This document shows positions 1-12,005 of a stretch of 64,000 nt of DNA, piece by piece. The first letter of the stretch is position 1. Every line of letters begins with the position of its first letter. A model generated the notes under the pieces. The model worked only from the letters and a program-made list of their open reading frames with translations, made no database searches and was not told where the DNA came from. The translations under genes and the position numbers were made by a program. The stretch is from positions 186,194 to 250,193 of the forward strand of contig VXBP01004064.1 in the NCBI GenBank assembly GCA_013400115.1, in the 5' to 3' direction. Source of the DNA: Rhinopomastus cyanomelas (Eukaryota; Chordata; Aves; Bucerotiformes; Rhinopomastidae).

Positions 1-60
1 GTGGACTGAATGATCTTCTGAGGTCCCTTCCAATCCCTAACTTTCTGTGATCCTGTGATT
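1..60 (+). mobile_element. CR1 LINE 3' tail, cut by window edge
   Basis: Reads as the sense 3' end of a CR1 (gatgatcttctgaggtccc, then cttccaatccctaac) and finishes in the short TTCTGTGAT-type repeats that end CR1 elements. Only the last 60 bases lie in the window. Confidence 0.85.
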
Positions 61-1304
61 TTTGTACTTACAGGAGAAAATGGAATATTACAGTTTATAA
101 CTGTTCCTTGAAAAGGGTAAGTCAAGTCTTCCACTTCCTTGTGAGTTGAGTAGGTTGTACATCCTTAGATGCTGAGAATCTCGTTAGCTCACTGATTAAA
201 AATGTTGGATTTCAAAGTCTCTTTCACAAAACTTCAAACCATTTTGTTTTCAGAATTTCTACTGTGAGAATGGAGATTAGTGGTTAGAAAGGATTCAAAG
301 ACTTGGAGAATGATCTATGACATTTTGTAATTGTGTGTTCCCAGGCTGTCCTGGATTCCAGTGGCAGATAATACTCTTGTATTAACACTGTTTTATTCCC
401 AAGTTGTGAAGTTGTTTCCTAACAATGTGGCTTAGTACATTCCAAAAGTAACCCTCCTTACACTGAGTACTTGTCTGGGTTACTTTGACATAGAAGTGCT
501 TAAAATAGCATGCCTGGACACAACCTGGAATCTGAGCTCTACCCTTCATTTCCTGGTGTAATTCACACCCAAACTCAAGCAGCGTCACTTGCTCTGATAG
601 ACATGCTTGATGCTCTTACACATGGGTGGTTGTCTGTTGGAGCTGTGGTGACAGCTGGGTGAATCTCTCCACCTTAGAGCCACATCTTAGGTGTCTGAAG
701 CCCCTTGGAGTTTGACTTCAAAATTGCTTGCTTCAGCTATGTGTAACTGCTTGGTAAGTGCCTCTCTAGTACTAAAGAGTCTGGTCTGAAACATGGGTTT
801 ATTTGTAGACCTGTTCCCTTATGGGGATAAGAGGTCCCTGCTTGGGGATAGGAAAGCAATAGTATGCTGGGGATCACCTACTTGTAGAAATCACATTTCT
901 AGGATGTTTCAATTAGGCTACATTCCACCTTACATTCTTTTCCAAGGAGTATGAGGAGCCAAGAAGAACATAAGCGTATTCCTACATGTGTTGCAGAAAT
1001 GACTGTCTAGTATTCAAGAAAAGCTTGGGGGATGTGCTGTATTCATAAAACATATGGGCTATCCAATTCAGAGTTCTGCTGGTGATAAACCTGTAGCCTT
1101 AAGGAGTTGAGAGGGTCTGCCCCTTCCCCCTCCTTTATAGATGTGAACTGCAATGGAATCTGTGCCAAAGAATCTGAAAAACCAAATGGGTAAAAAGGCT
1201 GTCAACTACAGACCTGGTAAAGCACAGTGGAACAAAGCCTAGATCAATGGTGGATAAAAATGTGTCTATTTCATCCTTGTTTGCTGAGAGTCAGGGAGAA
1301 AGTT
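61..1304. other. Unassigned stretch, no gene seen
   Basis: No CR1 homology, splice-bounded open frame or RNA gene recognised. Open frames here are short and lack coding character. Confidence 0.5.
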
Positions 1305-1502
1305 GTAGAATCATCGTGACCATAAAGGACATCCAGGATGACCAAGTCCAGCCCTCATCCCAACATCTCCCTAATCCCTATACCATGGCCTCAAAGTGCT
1401 CTAGCTAACTGCTTTTTAAACACCTCCAGGGATAGAGACTCTGCTGCCTCCCTGGGCAGCCCCTACCAGTGCCCAACCCCTCTCAGAAAAGAACTTCCTA
1501 GT
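1305..1502 (-). mobile_element. CR1 fragment, 3' part
   Basis: Antisense CR1 3' end: starts tagaatcatcgtgacc and contains cacctccaggga and ctccctgggcagcc, the complement of the C-terminal ORF2 region. It faces a + strand copy of the same subfamily 120 bp downstream. Confidence 0.9.
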
Positions 1503-1624
1503 ATAAAAGGAGATGACAGAACTACAGCTGACTACTGAAGTAGTATTAAGGCTACTTCATACACAGTCCCATTTTTGAGGGGTGGGGAAGAAGAAGGGGG
1601 GGGTGTTAGTAAAGGTTCCTTCAT

Positions 1625-1864
1625 GCCTCAAGTTGCATTGAGAGGTTTAGATTGGATCTTATGAAGAAGCTCTTTCCTGAAATAGTGGTTAGGCACTGGC
1701 ACAGGCTGCCCAGCCAGGTGGTGCAGTCCTCTTCCCTGGAGGTGTTTAAAAATAGAGTAGCTAGAGCACTTGAGGCCATGGTGTAGGGCTTGGGGAGCCG
1801 TTGGCATGAGGACTGGACTTGATCCTGGAGGTCCTTTCCAGCCATAATGATTCTGTGGTTCTAA
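1625..1864 (+). mobile_element. CR1 fragment, 3' part
   Basis: Sense CR1 from ttgcattgagaggttt through ccctggaggtgtttaaaaa to the tail attctgtggttcta. Same subfamily as the inverted copy at 1305-1502. Confidence 0.92.
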
Positions 1865-2532
1865 GGACCAGTACACTTTTAGAGTGGAAATGCAAAGTAA
1901 TATTCTAGCACTGTTATGACAAAATTGACTTATGGGAGAAGGGGAAAAGAAGAGTTAACACTTGAAGGGAATGTCTTAATAAAGGGGATCTTCTCACTTT
2001 TTTGGTTGTTTTTTTTTACTGAACAACTTGTTGCAAAATGTGTATTGGGCCTTCAGACTTGGAGGTTGATGCTCAAGAATCCTTCTTTTAGGCATCCTAA
2101 AACGCAGATAAAATCACAACTGACTGGCGATTTGCTTCCCACATGAGTGCCTGCGGAGATTCATATCTTCCCAACTAATATGTTTTGGGACACCAGACAT
2201 TACCTAGGAGATTAAACATTCAGACTTCAATAAAAACAGATGCTTTTTTGATACAGAGTTCCAAAACCATGCTTTGGTTCAGGAAGATGAGCCTAAAAAG
2301 ATGTAAATATCATTAATTGTAGTAGATCTAATTTTATTTAATGAAACTTGATTACTTTTAAGTTGATCAATCATTTTGATAAAATTTTTGATAGCTGTAT
2401 TTGGCAGTTGATGAGTAAGATGTTGCATTCCAACCACCAGTTGTCTAACACTTTGAAGAGATGGTTTTGTGCTTATGTAGAAAAACAGTATAGCTACTGG
2501 GAATGAAGGGGTGTGGGCTGCTTAAAGTTTTT
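1865..2532. other. Unassigned A+T-rich stretch
   Basis: A+T-rich DNA between two CR1 copies. The open frame near 1916-2146 has no acceptable splice context and no recognisable domain. No feature is called. Confidence 0.5.
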
Positions 2533-3150
2533 AGTAGGGTCTAGCATCTGAGCAAGAACAACGCCAGGGACCAGTGTAGGTTGGGGACTGACCTGTTCGA
2601 GAGCAGCATAAGAGAAGGGGTCCTGGTGGCCAGCAGGATGACAATGAGCCAGCACTGCATTTGTGGCCAAGAAGGCCAGTGACACCCTGGGGTGGATCAG
2701 AACCGGGTGGTTAGTAGAGCAAGGAGAGTCCAGTGAAGATCCACAAAGATGATGGAGTAGGGCATCTCCCTGATGTTGAAAGGCTGAGGGAGTTGGATCT
2801 CTTGAGCTTGGAAAAAAGGAGAACTGAGGGGTGACCTCATTAATGTTGATAAATATGGAATGAGTCGGGTCTCATGAAGATAGAGCCAGGCTTTTAGTAG
2901 CACCCAATGATAGGACAATGGGCAATGGGTGTGAGCTGGAACAGGGGAGGTCCCAAATCAATATGAGAAGGAATTTTTTTTCCCAGTGAGGATGACAAAG
3001 GCTTTGGGCTTTGTGGTCTCCTTCTCTGGAGATGTTTAAAACCTGCCTGGACATGTTCCTGTGTGACTAGATCTAGGAGATCCTACTGTGGTGGGGGATT
3101 TTACTGTATCATCTTTTGAGGGCCCTTCCAGTCCCTAACATTCTGTAATA
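2533..3150 (+). mobile_element. CR1 fragment with internal deletions
   Basis: Begins gtctagcatctgagcaagaa, the region just after the RT, and passes through caccctggggtggatcag. It then jumps (near 2725) to a more 3' segment and ends in cttccagtccctaac plus ATTCTGTAAT. The ORF2 reading frame is broken at several places. Confidence 0.92.
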
Positions 3151-3175
3151 TCTCTTCCCCCATGGACTGGCTTTA

Positions 3176-3398
3176 GAATTTAGGAAGAAATTCCTTCCAA
3201 TGAAGGTGCTGAAACTCTAGAATAGGTTGCCCAGAAAAGATGTGGTTGTCTCCTCCCTGGAAGTATTCAACACCAGGCTGGATTTGGCCCTGAGCTACCT
3301 GGTCTGGTAAGAGATGTCCTGGCTCTGGGCAGGGGGTTGAAACTAGGTGATCTGAGGTTCCTTCCTGCTTAAACCACTTAATGATTCATTCTGTGGTT
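3176..3398 (+). mobile_element. CR1 fragment, 3' end
   Basis: Sense CR1 3' part (taggaagaaattcctt, then aataggttgcccagaaa) of a different subfamily from the copy just upstream. The tail reads attcattctgtggttg. Confidence 0.85.
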
Positions 3399-3862
3399 GT
3401 AGGTTTGAAGTTGAATGGTGTATGTATAGAGTCTTCTGACTTGCTGCTGGACTACATGATAGTGTTTTGTTTCTTGTTAAGATGCTGGAAATCTTATCTT
3501 AAAATTCAAATACAACTTCGAAAGCTCAAGTTCAGTTAACTCCAAGTGAAATAAACAACTTCCTCCTCTATTTTTTTGTTTTCACACCACAAACTTGCTT
3601 CTCCAGAGTCAGAATTTGTCACTGCAAAAAGTGCTGGTGGTGTCCCCTTCACATAGTGTTATCTATGTCACTTAGGTATGGAGAATTAACAGACTACTAT
3701 AGCATTATTTACTAGTATTTTACTTTCAACTTGCTGTGTCTTTGTCAGAATATGAATAACTACTGTGGATTCCAGCTAACATTTTGGAGGAGGCATTTAC
3801 TAAAGGTACAGATATTTGAAATTTCTGATTTATCCTTTTTACTTTAACTTCTCATTTCTTTT
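3399..3862. other. Unassigned stretch
   Basis: No repeat or gene recognised between two CR1 3' ends. Confidence 0.5.
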
Positions 3863-4066
3863 AGAAATAAGGAAAAACTTATTACTGTGCAATTCAGAAA
3901 GTACTGGAACAGGCTACCCAGAGAAGTTATGAAGTCTCCTTCTCTGGAGATAACTGAAATTCAGTCTAGATGCAGCTCTGTGCAATGTGCTTCAGGCAGC
4001 CCTGCTTTGGCAGGTGGGTGGACTTGTTGGAAGGGACCTCAAGAGATCTTTGATTCTGTGGTTTTC
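3863..4066 (+). mobile_element. CR1 fragment, 3' end, diverged
   Basis: Sense CR1: tactggaacaggctaccca, cttctctggagat and ggaagggacctcaagagat, ending gattctgtggttt. More diverged than most copies nearby. Confidence 0.82.
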
Positions 4067-4529
4067 CCTGACTTCTTTTCAGGGCTAACCTTTCCCTGAG
4101 CATGCAAGGTCACAAACTGAATTCTGCTCACAGATGACATTGCATCTTTGTCCCTGATGGGGCTGAGATGTGTTTACAAACAAGCCAGGAGTTTTACTAC
4201 TTTCCCCAAACTTTAGGGTATATTTTTTTCATAGCTGCTGCTTGTTTTCCTACTCCACACTTCCTCACTATTGCAATGTGTGTGGATGTACTTACATTTA
4301 CTGTGTATATAAATACATGTGTCTGCGAGTGCTGCTAGTATGAAAATGCTAGAACACATGTGTCCACACAATGTAAGGTGAAGAGCAGGTTGGTTAAGTT
4401 CTGTTCCTGCATAATTTCCTGTTATGAACAGAAAATTGAGAAGGAATCGTTGCAGCTTGACATTGGCATTTCATGTGTATTACTGGGGTCTGAAACAAAT
4501 TTTTCTCAGGAAAGTCAGTTTGGGAGGAG
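4067..4529. other. Unassigned stretch
   Basis: Contains an A+T-rich run with tgtgtgga and tatataaata motifs. No gene or repeat assigned. Confidence 0.45.
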
Positions 4530-5100
4530 AATCACAGAATGTTAGTGACTGGAAGGGACCTGAAAAGATCATCCAGTCCAATCCCTCTGACACAGCAGGA
4601 TCACCTAGGCCAAGTCACAGAGGGACATGTACAGGCAGGTTTTGAGTGTCTCCAGAAGGAAACTCCACAACCCGCCTGGGCAGCCCATTCCAGTGGTCTG
4701 GCACTGTCAACATGAAGTTCCTTATCAGATTGATGTGGAACCTCCTCTGTTCCCGCCCACTGCCCCTTGCCCCTTGTCATGCCATTGGGTGCCACTGAGC
4801 AGAGTATGCTCCATCCTCATGACATCAGTCTTTCTATGTTTATCAGCATTAATGAGGTCACCCCTCAGTCTCCTTTTTTCCAAGCTCAAGAGACCCAGCT
4901 CCCTCAGCCTTTCCTTATGAGGGAGATTGTCCACTTCATCATTGTTGGAGCTCTGCATTGGACACTCTCAAGCAGTTCTGCCTCTCTGAAACTGAGGGAC
5001 CCTGAACTGGACACAGTATTCCAGATGTGGTCTCAGTAGGGCACCCTAGAGGGGGAGGAGAACCTTCCTTGGTGTACTAACCACCTCCTTTCTAATGCAT
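4530..5100 (-). mobile_element. CR1 fragment, about 570 bp
   Basis: Antisense CR1 beginning with its tail complement (atcacagaatgttagtgact) and running through ccagtccaatccctctgac, gcagcccattccagtg and ctcaagagacccagctccct to the region near actaaccacctcctttc. 5'-truncated, as is usual for CR1. Confidence 0.93.
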
Positions 5101-5299
5101 CCCACGTATGGTTAAAGTAAGCACAGGAGGACATGAACTAGGTGAATGAATGCATAGCTGGATTTGAATGTAAAAGTTCAAGATAAGCTTTACAAATCAG
5201 GAACCATTTCTGGCAGTTGTGTTGAGGCACACTTTGAGCAGAACTGCATCCAGTACACACCTCTGTCAATAACTGCCTTTCATTTCAGTGTTGTTTGAA

Positions 5300-6212
5300 G
5301 AATGGCACTTCATCCAGGTGGCAACCAGTGATCAGTAGTGTTCCTTAGTGACCTACAAGGGGATCCAGTTCTGTTTAACATTGTTATTGGTGATTGGGAT
5401 GAGAGGATCGAGGCTACCCTTAGTAAAATCACAGATGACACCAGGTTGGGGGGTGGAATTGATCTGCTGGAGGGGAGGAAGGTGCTGCAGAGAGATTTGG
5501 ACAGGCTGGAGTGATGGGCTGAGGCCAAGGGCAGGGTGCCATACTCTGGCCATGATAATACTCTGCAGACTGGGGAATGAGTGTCTGGAGAGCAGTGCGG
5601 CAGAGGGGTACCTGGCAGTACTGGTTGACAACCTGCTGAACAAGAGCCCAGGTGGCTCAAAAGGCCAGTGGCATCCAGGCTTGTATCAGAAATAGTGTGG
5701 CTAGTAGAACGGGATGTAGTTCTCCCCCTGTACTGGGCACTGGGGAGGCTTCCCCTTGAGTTCTTGGGGCAGTTCTGGGCCACTCACTTCCAGAAAGAGA
5801 TTGAGGGGCTGGAGGGAAAGACTGATGAAGAGAGGCTGAGGGAGCTCTGAGTGTTTAGCCTGGGGAAGAGGAGAGTCTGGAGGGACTTTCACCCTTTCTA
5901 CACTTCCTGAAGGGAGGTTATAGCCAGGAGGGAGTCAGCTCTTCTCCCAGACAACCAGCCCCAGGATGAGAGGGCAGGGCCTGAAGCTGCCAGGAGAGGG
6001 TTAGGTTGGATGTCAGGAAGCCATTCCTTGTGGAAAGGGTGGTCAGACCCTGGAATGGACTGGCCAGGGCAGTGGTGGAGTCCCCATCCCTGGAGGTGTT
6101 TGAGAACAGACTGCCTGTGGCCCTTAGTGCCCTGGTCTGGCTGATGTGGTGATGTTAGGGGGCTGGGCTGGATGATCTTAGAATTCTTTTCCAGCCTCAG
6201 TGATTCTGTGAG
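5300..6212 (+). mobile_element. CR1 fragment, about 0.9 kb, including RT end
   Basis: Starts inside the ORF2 reverse transcriptase: the translation gives QGDPVLFNI, then a diverged KITDDTRLGG where active copies carry F/YADDT. It then continues through the C-terminal region to a tail at cctcagtgattctgtgag. Stops (for example after the DRLE motif) show that it is dead. Confidence 0.93.
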
Positions 6213-7629
6213 AGCTGGAACAGCTTCTAGGGTATTAAGTTTTGTCTCAGCTGTTGTAGAGGTAACAATACATAAATGTTTATCTACTTTTTAAAAAATA
6301 AAATACAAAGGAATTAAGACTGTTAATAAACTACATTAGTTAATGCTGTGTCTTAAGTAACAAAGGAAACACAGTGATGACAGAAGCTTAAACGCTGTTT
6401 TGTCTAAACTGCTCTGGAATAGGTAGCTGTTGTTGTGTTTGAACAGTTGGTGGCTCCAGTGCCTCGCAGCTGTCACTGTACATAGTGCTAGAACTAGTCT
6501 GGTTCTAGCTATATGGAACCTGTCACATTTGAGAAGAAAACCAGGATCACAAAGCTAGTAAGTAGCCACACACTCCCAACATTCATGTGAAGCCACTGTG
6601 TGTAAATAGCCGTTTTAGTTCTGTAAGCATAAGCTGTCCTGTTCCTGGTTAGCTTAAAGTAAAATACAAAGGGCTGCTTTGCAAAGCACTAGTGCAGAAT
6701 CAGAAGTATTCTTAAAGTCAGGATGGCTGTCAGAGCTTTCTTGCTTCATACTGCATCATTATACAGGGCAGACAGATGACTGCTTTCCTCACCAAAACAA
6801 TTAGGGGATAGGGAGTGGAATAGTCAGTGTAGTTCTGGAGAAGAGGCAGACGTAAGTAAATACTGTGTAGTCTTTAACTAAGACTCTCACAACTGCCCAT
6901 GCACTTAAGCAGAGGAGTTCTTTTGTTTAGATTTGGAAATTCAGGATGTGGGGTGCCGTGGAGTTTGATAGAGCAAGATGAGAAATTCCTTACAGAAGAG
7001 CTGGTGCTGATTAGCAGCCTGTTTGGTTGCTACAAGACCTGAATACAATTGGACAACTTTGTAGAAAATCTTAAAAGCCTGAGGAAAGCCTTGGATAAAT
7101 GTATAAAAATGACACTAGGAGCTTCCAGTGATGTCTTTTCCCCAGAAAATACGACTGGGGAAAGAGAACCTCCTCCCTTTCTATGTTCTAGGAGAAAGGA
7201 AGCTGTAGACAAGTCTTTTCATTATTGTAACATCACAATTTTTTTCTATTTTAAATTAAAGATGTCATCTTGAGCTCCTCTAGGTACCCTATGTTCCCAT
7301 TCCCCTCTATGCCCTTGTTTCTCATCTGGATTGTACTACTACGCTTTGTTCTCAAAACTTGTGTAGCCTATGATAGCAACAGCACAGCAGGATAAAATCA
7401 TGGGGATGCAGTCCTGAGTACAACTTAGCTTTCCAGGTCAATGTGAGGTACAAAGCAGCTCAAGAAAAGACAGACACAGAGCAGTGAAACCCTGTACTGA
7501 CACAGAGTTACCTGTGAGTGTGGTCTGTGTGTAGTTTTTATTCTGGTGAATCTTGCGTACTGATAAATTCTGTTTGGGAGTGAAAAAAGGAGTAATGGAA
7601 GGTGTAAGGATCTATTGCAGTGTGACATG
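6213..7629. other. Unassigned stretch of 1.4 kb
   Basis: No CR1 homology or splice-supported exon. The overlapping opposite-strand frames near 7030-7273 look like chance openings. Probably older unique intergenic DNA. Confidence 0.45.
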
Positions 7630-7692
7630 GTAGATGATAGGCTGGGCTGGATGAGCTCAGAGGGCTTTTCCAGACTCAATAATTCTGTGAAT
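7630..7692 (+). mobile_element. CR1 3' tail only
   Basis: Very short sense fragment: ggctgggctggatgagctc, agggcttttccagactc and attctgtga. It belongs to the same tail type as the copy at 13815-14018. Confidence 0.8.
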
Positions 7693-8119
7693 TTCTAAAG
7701 GGTGCTATGAGCTGGGTCTTAATGTCTTACAGGAATGACCAGAGAGGCATGTTTTTCACACGCTTACCGTCATTCCAAGTATCATGAATGTGACTTTAGC
7801 TTGTTACTTACTTTGGAGCTTGCATAGCAGCAACATACAATTACAAGACAAAACTGATGCATTTATGAGAGTTAAAGTTGTTCAGAGCTTAGTGAATCTA
7901 GGAAAACTTCCTTTTGGGATTTTTTTCTGCTTGGAGGAGAAAAAAGATGGAGAGCTAAGATATAATGTGCTGTCGCTACTTTAGTCTAGCTGCATGAAGC
8001 TGGAGCATCAAGTATGTTCTGTTTAAGTGCACACTGTGGGGTTTATACCTCTTGGGAATAGTGTCCTGGTTTGAGTTACAACAAAAGTAGTTTTATTCAG
8101 TAACTTTACTTCTCAGCTC
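7693..8119. other. Unassigned stretch
   Basis: No repeat or gene assigned. The 66-codon frame at 7784-7984 has no supporting splice signals. Confidence 0.4.
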
Positions 8120-8370
8120 AGTCTCTCCTATGCACTAATTCCTGGGGGACATCACTGGTCACCAGACACCAACTGGATGCAGCACCATTCACAACCACTT
8201 TTTTTGCCCCATCATCCAGCCAGTTTTTAACCCAGTGGAAGGTGTCCCCATCTAAGCCATGGGCTGTCAGCTTTTCTAGGAGGATGCTGTGGGAGACTCT
8301 GTCGAAGACTGCTGAAGTCTAGGTAGACCGCATCCACAGCCTTCCCCTCATCCACTCTAAACTGAGACCA
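8120..8370 (-). mobile_element. CR1 ORF2 reverse-transcriptase fragment
   Basis: Antisense CR1 with neither 3' tail nor 5' end. The complement encodes RT segments around WCPVTSD and VNGAASS, plus the region matching ccatgggctgtcagctttt. It closely resembles part of the longer copy at 48057-48850. Confidence 0.88.
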
Positions 8371-8414
8371 GTATCGTTTGTAGATTTTTTTTTTTTTTCA
8401 CCATAAAAAGCCTC

Positions 8415-8446
8415 AGCTTTTCTTTGCTGCAGCTTTTCTTTGCTGC
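8415..8446. repeat. 16-bp perfect tandem duplication
   Basis: The unit agcttttctttgctgc occurs twice head to tail immediately 5' of the GC-rich patch. Short direct duplication; function unknown. Confidence 0.85.
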
Positions 8447-8449
8447 AGC

Positions 8450-8710
8450 CTGTGCCGAGTGCGCTCACCGCTCAGCTGGCTGCTCCTCTGGCTCTGTCTC
8501 ACTGCTCAGTTCCGCGAGGAGGACGAAGCCGGTCAGTGGATGCTGTTCGTGTCCGCCAGGTGGCGGCCGCTGGTGCCGAAGCTGAGGCGGGTCCAGCTCC
8601 CGGCGCCGAGCGAGGCGAGGCGGGGAGCGTGGGGAGCCCCTTCTTCGGGGCTGACTGCGTAGTTCTAGGCTGGCCCTCGCCACCGGTGTCTGCGCAAGGG
8701 TGAGGAGTTA
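8450..8710. promoter_or_regulatory. CpG-rich patch, possible promoter
   Basis: About 260 bp of G+C-rich, CpG-dense sequence (gccgagtgcgctcaccgctc, cccggcgccgagcgaggcga) in otherwise A+T-rich DNA. A donor-like gcaagg/gtgagg lies at its + strand end near 8701, so it could be an alternative first exon. Open frames cross it on both strands but none has coding features. CpG-dense patches in bird genomes usually mark promoters or insulators; which one applies here is inference. Confidence 0.5.
8550..8568 (+). promoter_or_regulatory. CTCF-like binding motif
   Basis: The sequence tgtccgccaggtggcggcc matches 17 of 19 positions of the vertebrate CTCF consensus, including the AGGTGGC core. It lies in the CpG-rich patch. 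Known role: CTCF binds such sites as an insulator and loop anchor. Occupancy cannot be seen from sequence. Confidence 0.5.
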
Positions 8711-9059
8711 CACAGATGTGGGAACGCCAGGCGTGCTAGAGCCGTAAATGCATCGGGGGAAGCGCTAACAGAAGTTTAGGTCGGAGCAATAGTGGAAAAA
8801 GCATTTACAGTGCTGCTGGGGCTGGGAGCAAGTGATGCCGGTGTTCTGCCGTGCTTCCTCTGTAGCCTCCAGCCTCTTTGTCCCTACCTGAGGTCTCAGC
8901 TGACAGTTCTCTGTAACGACAAGTGTGAAACAATGTGGTATTTTCTCATTAAGATGTAATACAATTCAGTAATACAATTAGTAAATCCTTTTTTTTAAAG
9001 GAGGGGAAAATGTGCCCTTTCAGAATTTGTCTGCAAATCAGGTATAACTATTGTAATAG

Positions 9060-9793
9060 CAGGATGAATGCAATCCGATGCACAAATACAGATTGGGAGG
9101 AGAAAGGATTGAGGACAGCCCTGAGCAGAAGGGCTTGGAGGTGGTGGTGGAGCAGAAGTTCAACAGGAGCTGTCAGTGTGCACATGCAGCCCAGAAAGCC
9201 AACTGTATTCTAGGCTGCATCAAAAGTTGCAGGTACAGTTGGTGGAGGGGGGGGATACTCCCTCCTCTGCTCTGGTGACACTCCACCTGGAGTACTAGGT
9301 CCAGTTCTGAAGTCCCCAACATCAGAAAGACACAGAGCTCCTGGAAGGTGTCCAGAGGAGAGCAACTGAAATGATCCAGAGGGCTGGAGCATCTCCCATA
9401 TGAGTACAGGCTGAGCAAGTTGGGGTTGTTCAGCCTGGAGAAGGAAGAGGAGGCTCCCAGGTGACCTCAGAGCAGCTTTCCAATAGCTACAAGAAAGCTG
9501 GGGGAGGGCTTTTCACACAGGCGGGTAGTGAGAGGACAAGAGGAAAGGGTTCCAGACTTGAAGAGGGGAGATTGAGGTTGGACATGAGGAGAAATTCTTT
9601 GCTTTGAGGGTGGTGAGATGGTGGACCAGGTTGCCCAAGGCAGTTGTGGCTGCCCCAATCACTGGCAGTGTGGAAGGCCAGGCTGGCTGTTGCCCTGAGT
9701 ATTCTGATCTAGTGAAGGTGTCCCTGCTTGTGCAGGGGGGTTAGAACTAGATGATTTTGGAGGTCCCTTCCAACTCTGGCCTTTCTGTGAGTC
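9060..9793 (+). mobile_element. CR1 fragment, about 730 bp
   Basis: Sense CR1 from tacagattgggaggagaaag (3' of the RT) through gctgtcagtgtgcacatgca and gacatgaggagaaattctt to cttccaactctggcctttct. Nearly the same span and subfamily as the antisense copy at 14555-15338. Confidence 0.94.
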
Positions 9794-10351
9794 CATGATC
9801 GACAGTTAATGGGTCTTCTAGTGACTTAAGAGTTATGCATGAAGTTTTACAAGCATCTTATGGGGTCACTGACAACAGAGCGTGGGGAGTGTTGTAAATC
9901 CAAATCTGCATAGCTTTTAGTTCTAGTTTACCAGTTTAATTATTTCATTGTAAAATTAGAGCACAAATCTTTTTTTTTTACTTTTGACAGTAACTATGGA
10001 ACAGGTCCATATAACTGAATTAGAAGTTGGTGTTTTGTTGATTTTGTGTTTATTTGGTCTTTTTCTCTCCATGCTGTAACTCTAGGGAGCTTCATCTGAG
10101 CATCAGGATCCCTGCTGTGCTCAAAGCTATGTAAAAAGGAAATGGATAGTATCAAAGCCAATAGCTTACACAGCACAAGTATTAAAACGGGAACAGATGG
10201 GTAGGATTTGCCACTGGGAAATGATGTGAACACACTAGTCCATGGTCTTGACAGAAAACTTCATTGATTGCTGCGATGCATACTAAAAGTTAGAAAATGT
10301 ATAGTAAAGAAAGCTTTAAAGAGTGGCTTAGAAAAATGAGGCAGCTTAATC
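9794..10351. other. Unassigned stretch
   Basis: No repeat or gene assigned. Confidence 0.45.
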
Positions 10352-10965
10352 ACAGTCTCACAGAAAGTTAGGGACTGGAAGAGACCTCGGAAGATCATCT
10401 AGTCCAATCCCTCTGACACAGCAGGATCACCTGGATGAAGTCGCAATAGGAATATGTCCAGGCAGGTTTAAACATCTCCAGAGAAGGAGACTCCACAACC
10501 CCCATGGGCAGCCCATTTCAGTGCTCTGTCACCCTCACTGTGAAGAAGTTCCTTCTCGTATTGATATGGAATGTTCTATGTTCCAGCTGACACTCGTTGC
10601 CCCTTGTCCTATCATTGGGTGCTACTGAGCAGAGCCTGGCTTCATCCTCCTGACACCAACCTTTCCATATTTATCAACACTAATGAGGTTACTCCTCAGT
10701 CTCCCTTTCTCCAAGCTCAAGAGACACAGCTCCCCTCAGACTTTCCTCATCAGGATGACGCTCCACTTCCTTCATCATCTTTGTGGGTCTTCACTGGACT
10801 CTCTCAAGCAGTTCTGTGTTCTTCTGGACCTGAGGAACCCAAAATTTGACACAATTTTCCAGACACAGTCTCAGCAGAGTAGAGTGGGAGGAGAACCATT
10901 CTCGATGTACTAAGCACCTCCCTTCTGATGCACCCTAGGATGCTATTAGCCTTCGTTTCCCTAGC
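10352..10965 (-). mobile_element. CR1 fragment, about 610 bp
   Basis: Antisense CR1 beginning tcacagaaagttagggactg and running through ccagtccaatccctctgac and ctcaagagacacagctcccc to ctaggatgctattagccttc. Same subfamily as 4530-5100 and 28968-29500. Confidence 0.94.
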
Positions 10966-11614
10966 TTGCTTTGTTGGAAGACTGTAACCTGTCATGCATT
11001 CACTCTTTATTCATCAACAAAACAGGAACAGGAGGATAAATTCTGTTAAAGGACAGTTTGTATAATACATATTGGAACTTGTGAAGCCCCTAACAGGGAA
11101 ATACTAGCCCAGGAAAGAGAAGTACTAGCTCTCTGCCTCTTCAGAGGTACCACTCAGCAGACTGGCAATGTTCATGCACTGCTGTTCTGTTGCTGCTTTG
11201 CTCAGCAGTGAAGTGGTTGATCTCACAGTCCTAGCAAATTGTGTTGTTACCTGTGTTCAGACAGTTGCATGCAATAATTAACACTTCCCTTGTAAGTTAA
11301 AAAGGTTTATATGTTTAATTTTATTTGATTAAAAAATATTTCATTTAGAACAAAACTGAGACAGACTAATGCTGAAGGACCACCAGCAGCTTCATAATTA
11401 TTTCTGGTTATCTGGACTGAGGTGTGATGCTGAAATTTGTCCATGGATCATGTTGTTAATCCTGGTGTTAGGGAAGCCATTTAAAAGACAACCTGATGGA
11501 TCCCAGCTGCTGCTTTGGCAGATCCTGTTGGATTTTGGCTTGTAGACACAAAAGGATTTTGTAAACTGGAATATTTTCACTTTTGCCTAGAAAAGCCAAA
11601 GCTTTTGTACCAAC
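10966..11614. other. Unassigned stretch
   Basis: No gene assigned. Short A+T runs only (ttaattttatttgatt near 11315). Confidence 0.45.
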
Positions 11615-12005
11615 TGTAGTCAACAACAACCAGCAGGCTGCCCAGGTGGCCAAGAAGGCCAGTGGCATCCTGGCTTGTATTAGAAATCATGTGGCCACCT
11701 GGAGTAAAGAGGTGATTGTCCTCTTGTAGTCAGCCCTGTTGAGGCCACACCTTGAGAATGGCATTCAGTTCTGGACCTGTCACTACAAGAAGGACATTTA
11801 GGTGCTGAAGTGTGTCCACAGGAGGGCAATGGGGCTTGTGAAGGGTCTGGAGCACTAATCCAGTAAGGAGCAGCTGAGGGATCTGGAGTTGTTTAGTTTA
11901 GAGAAAAGGAGGCTGAGGGGAGACCATGTTATTACCTATTTCAACTACCTGAAAGGAGAGTTGAATGAAGAGGAGTACAGCCTCTTCTTCCTTGTGGCCA
12001 GTGAC
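11615..12005 (+). mobile_element. CR1 fragment, left part of an interrupted copy
   Basis: Sense CR1 from aggtggccaagaaggccag to cttgtggccagtgac. It stops exactly where an antisense CR1 begins, and its sequence resumes at 13005 with aggaccagaggaaaa. The two parts are one older copy split by a later insertion. Confidence 0.92.

Noticed and set aside
8440..8703. Frames of 67-87 codons on both strands
   Set aside because: Same explanation: GC-rich patch, simple Ala/Arg/Gly-rich translations, no conserved motif.
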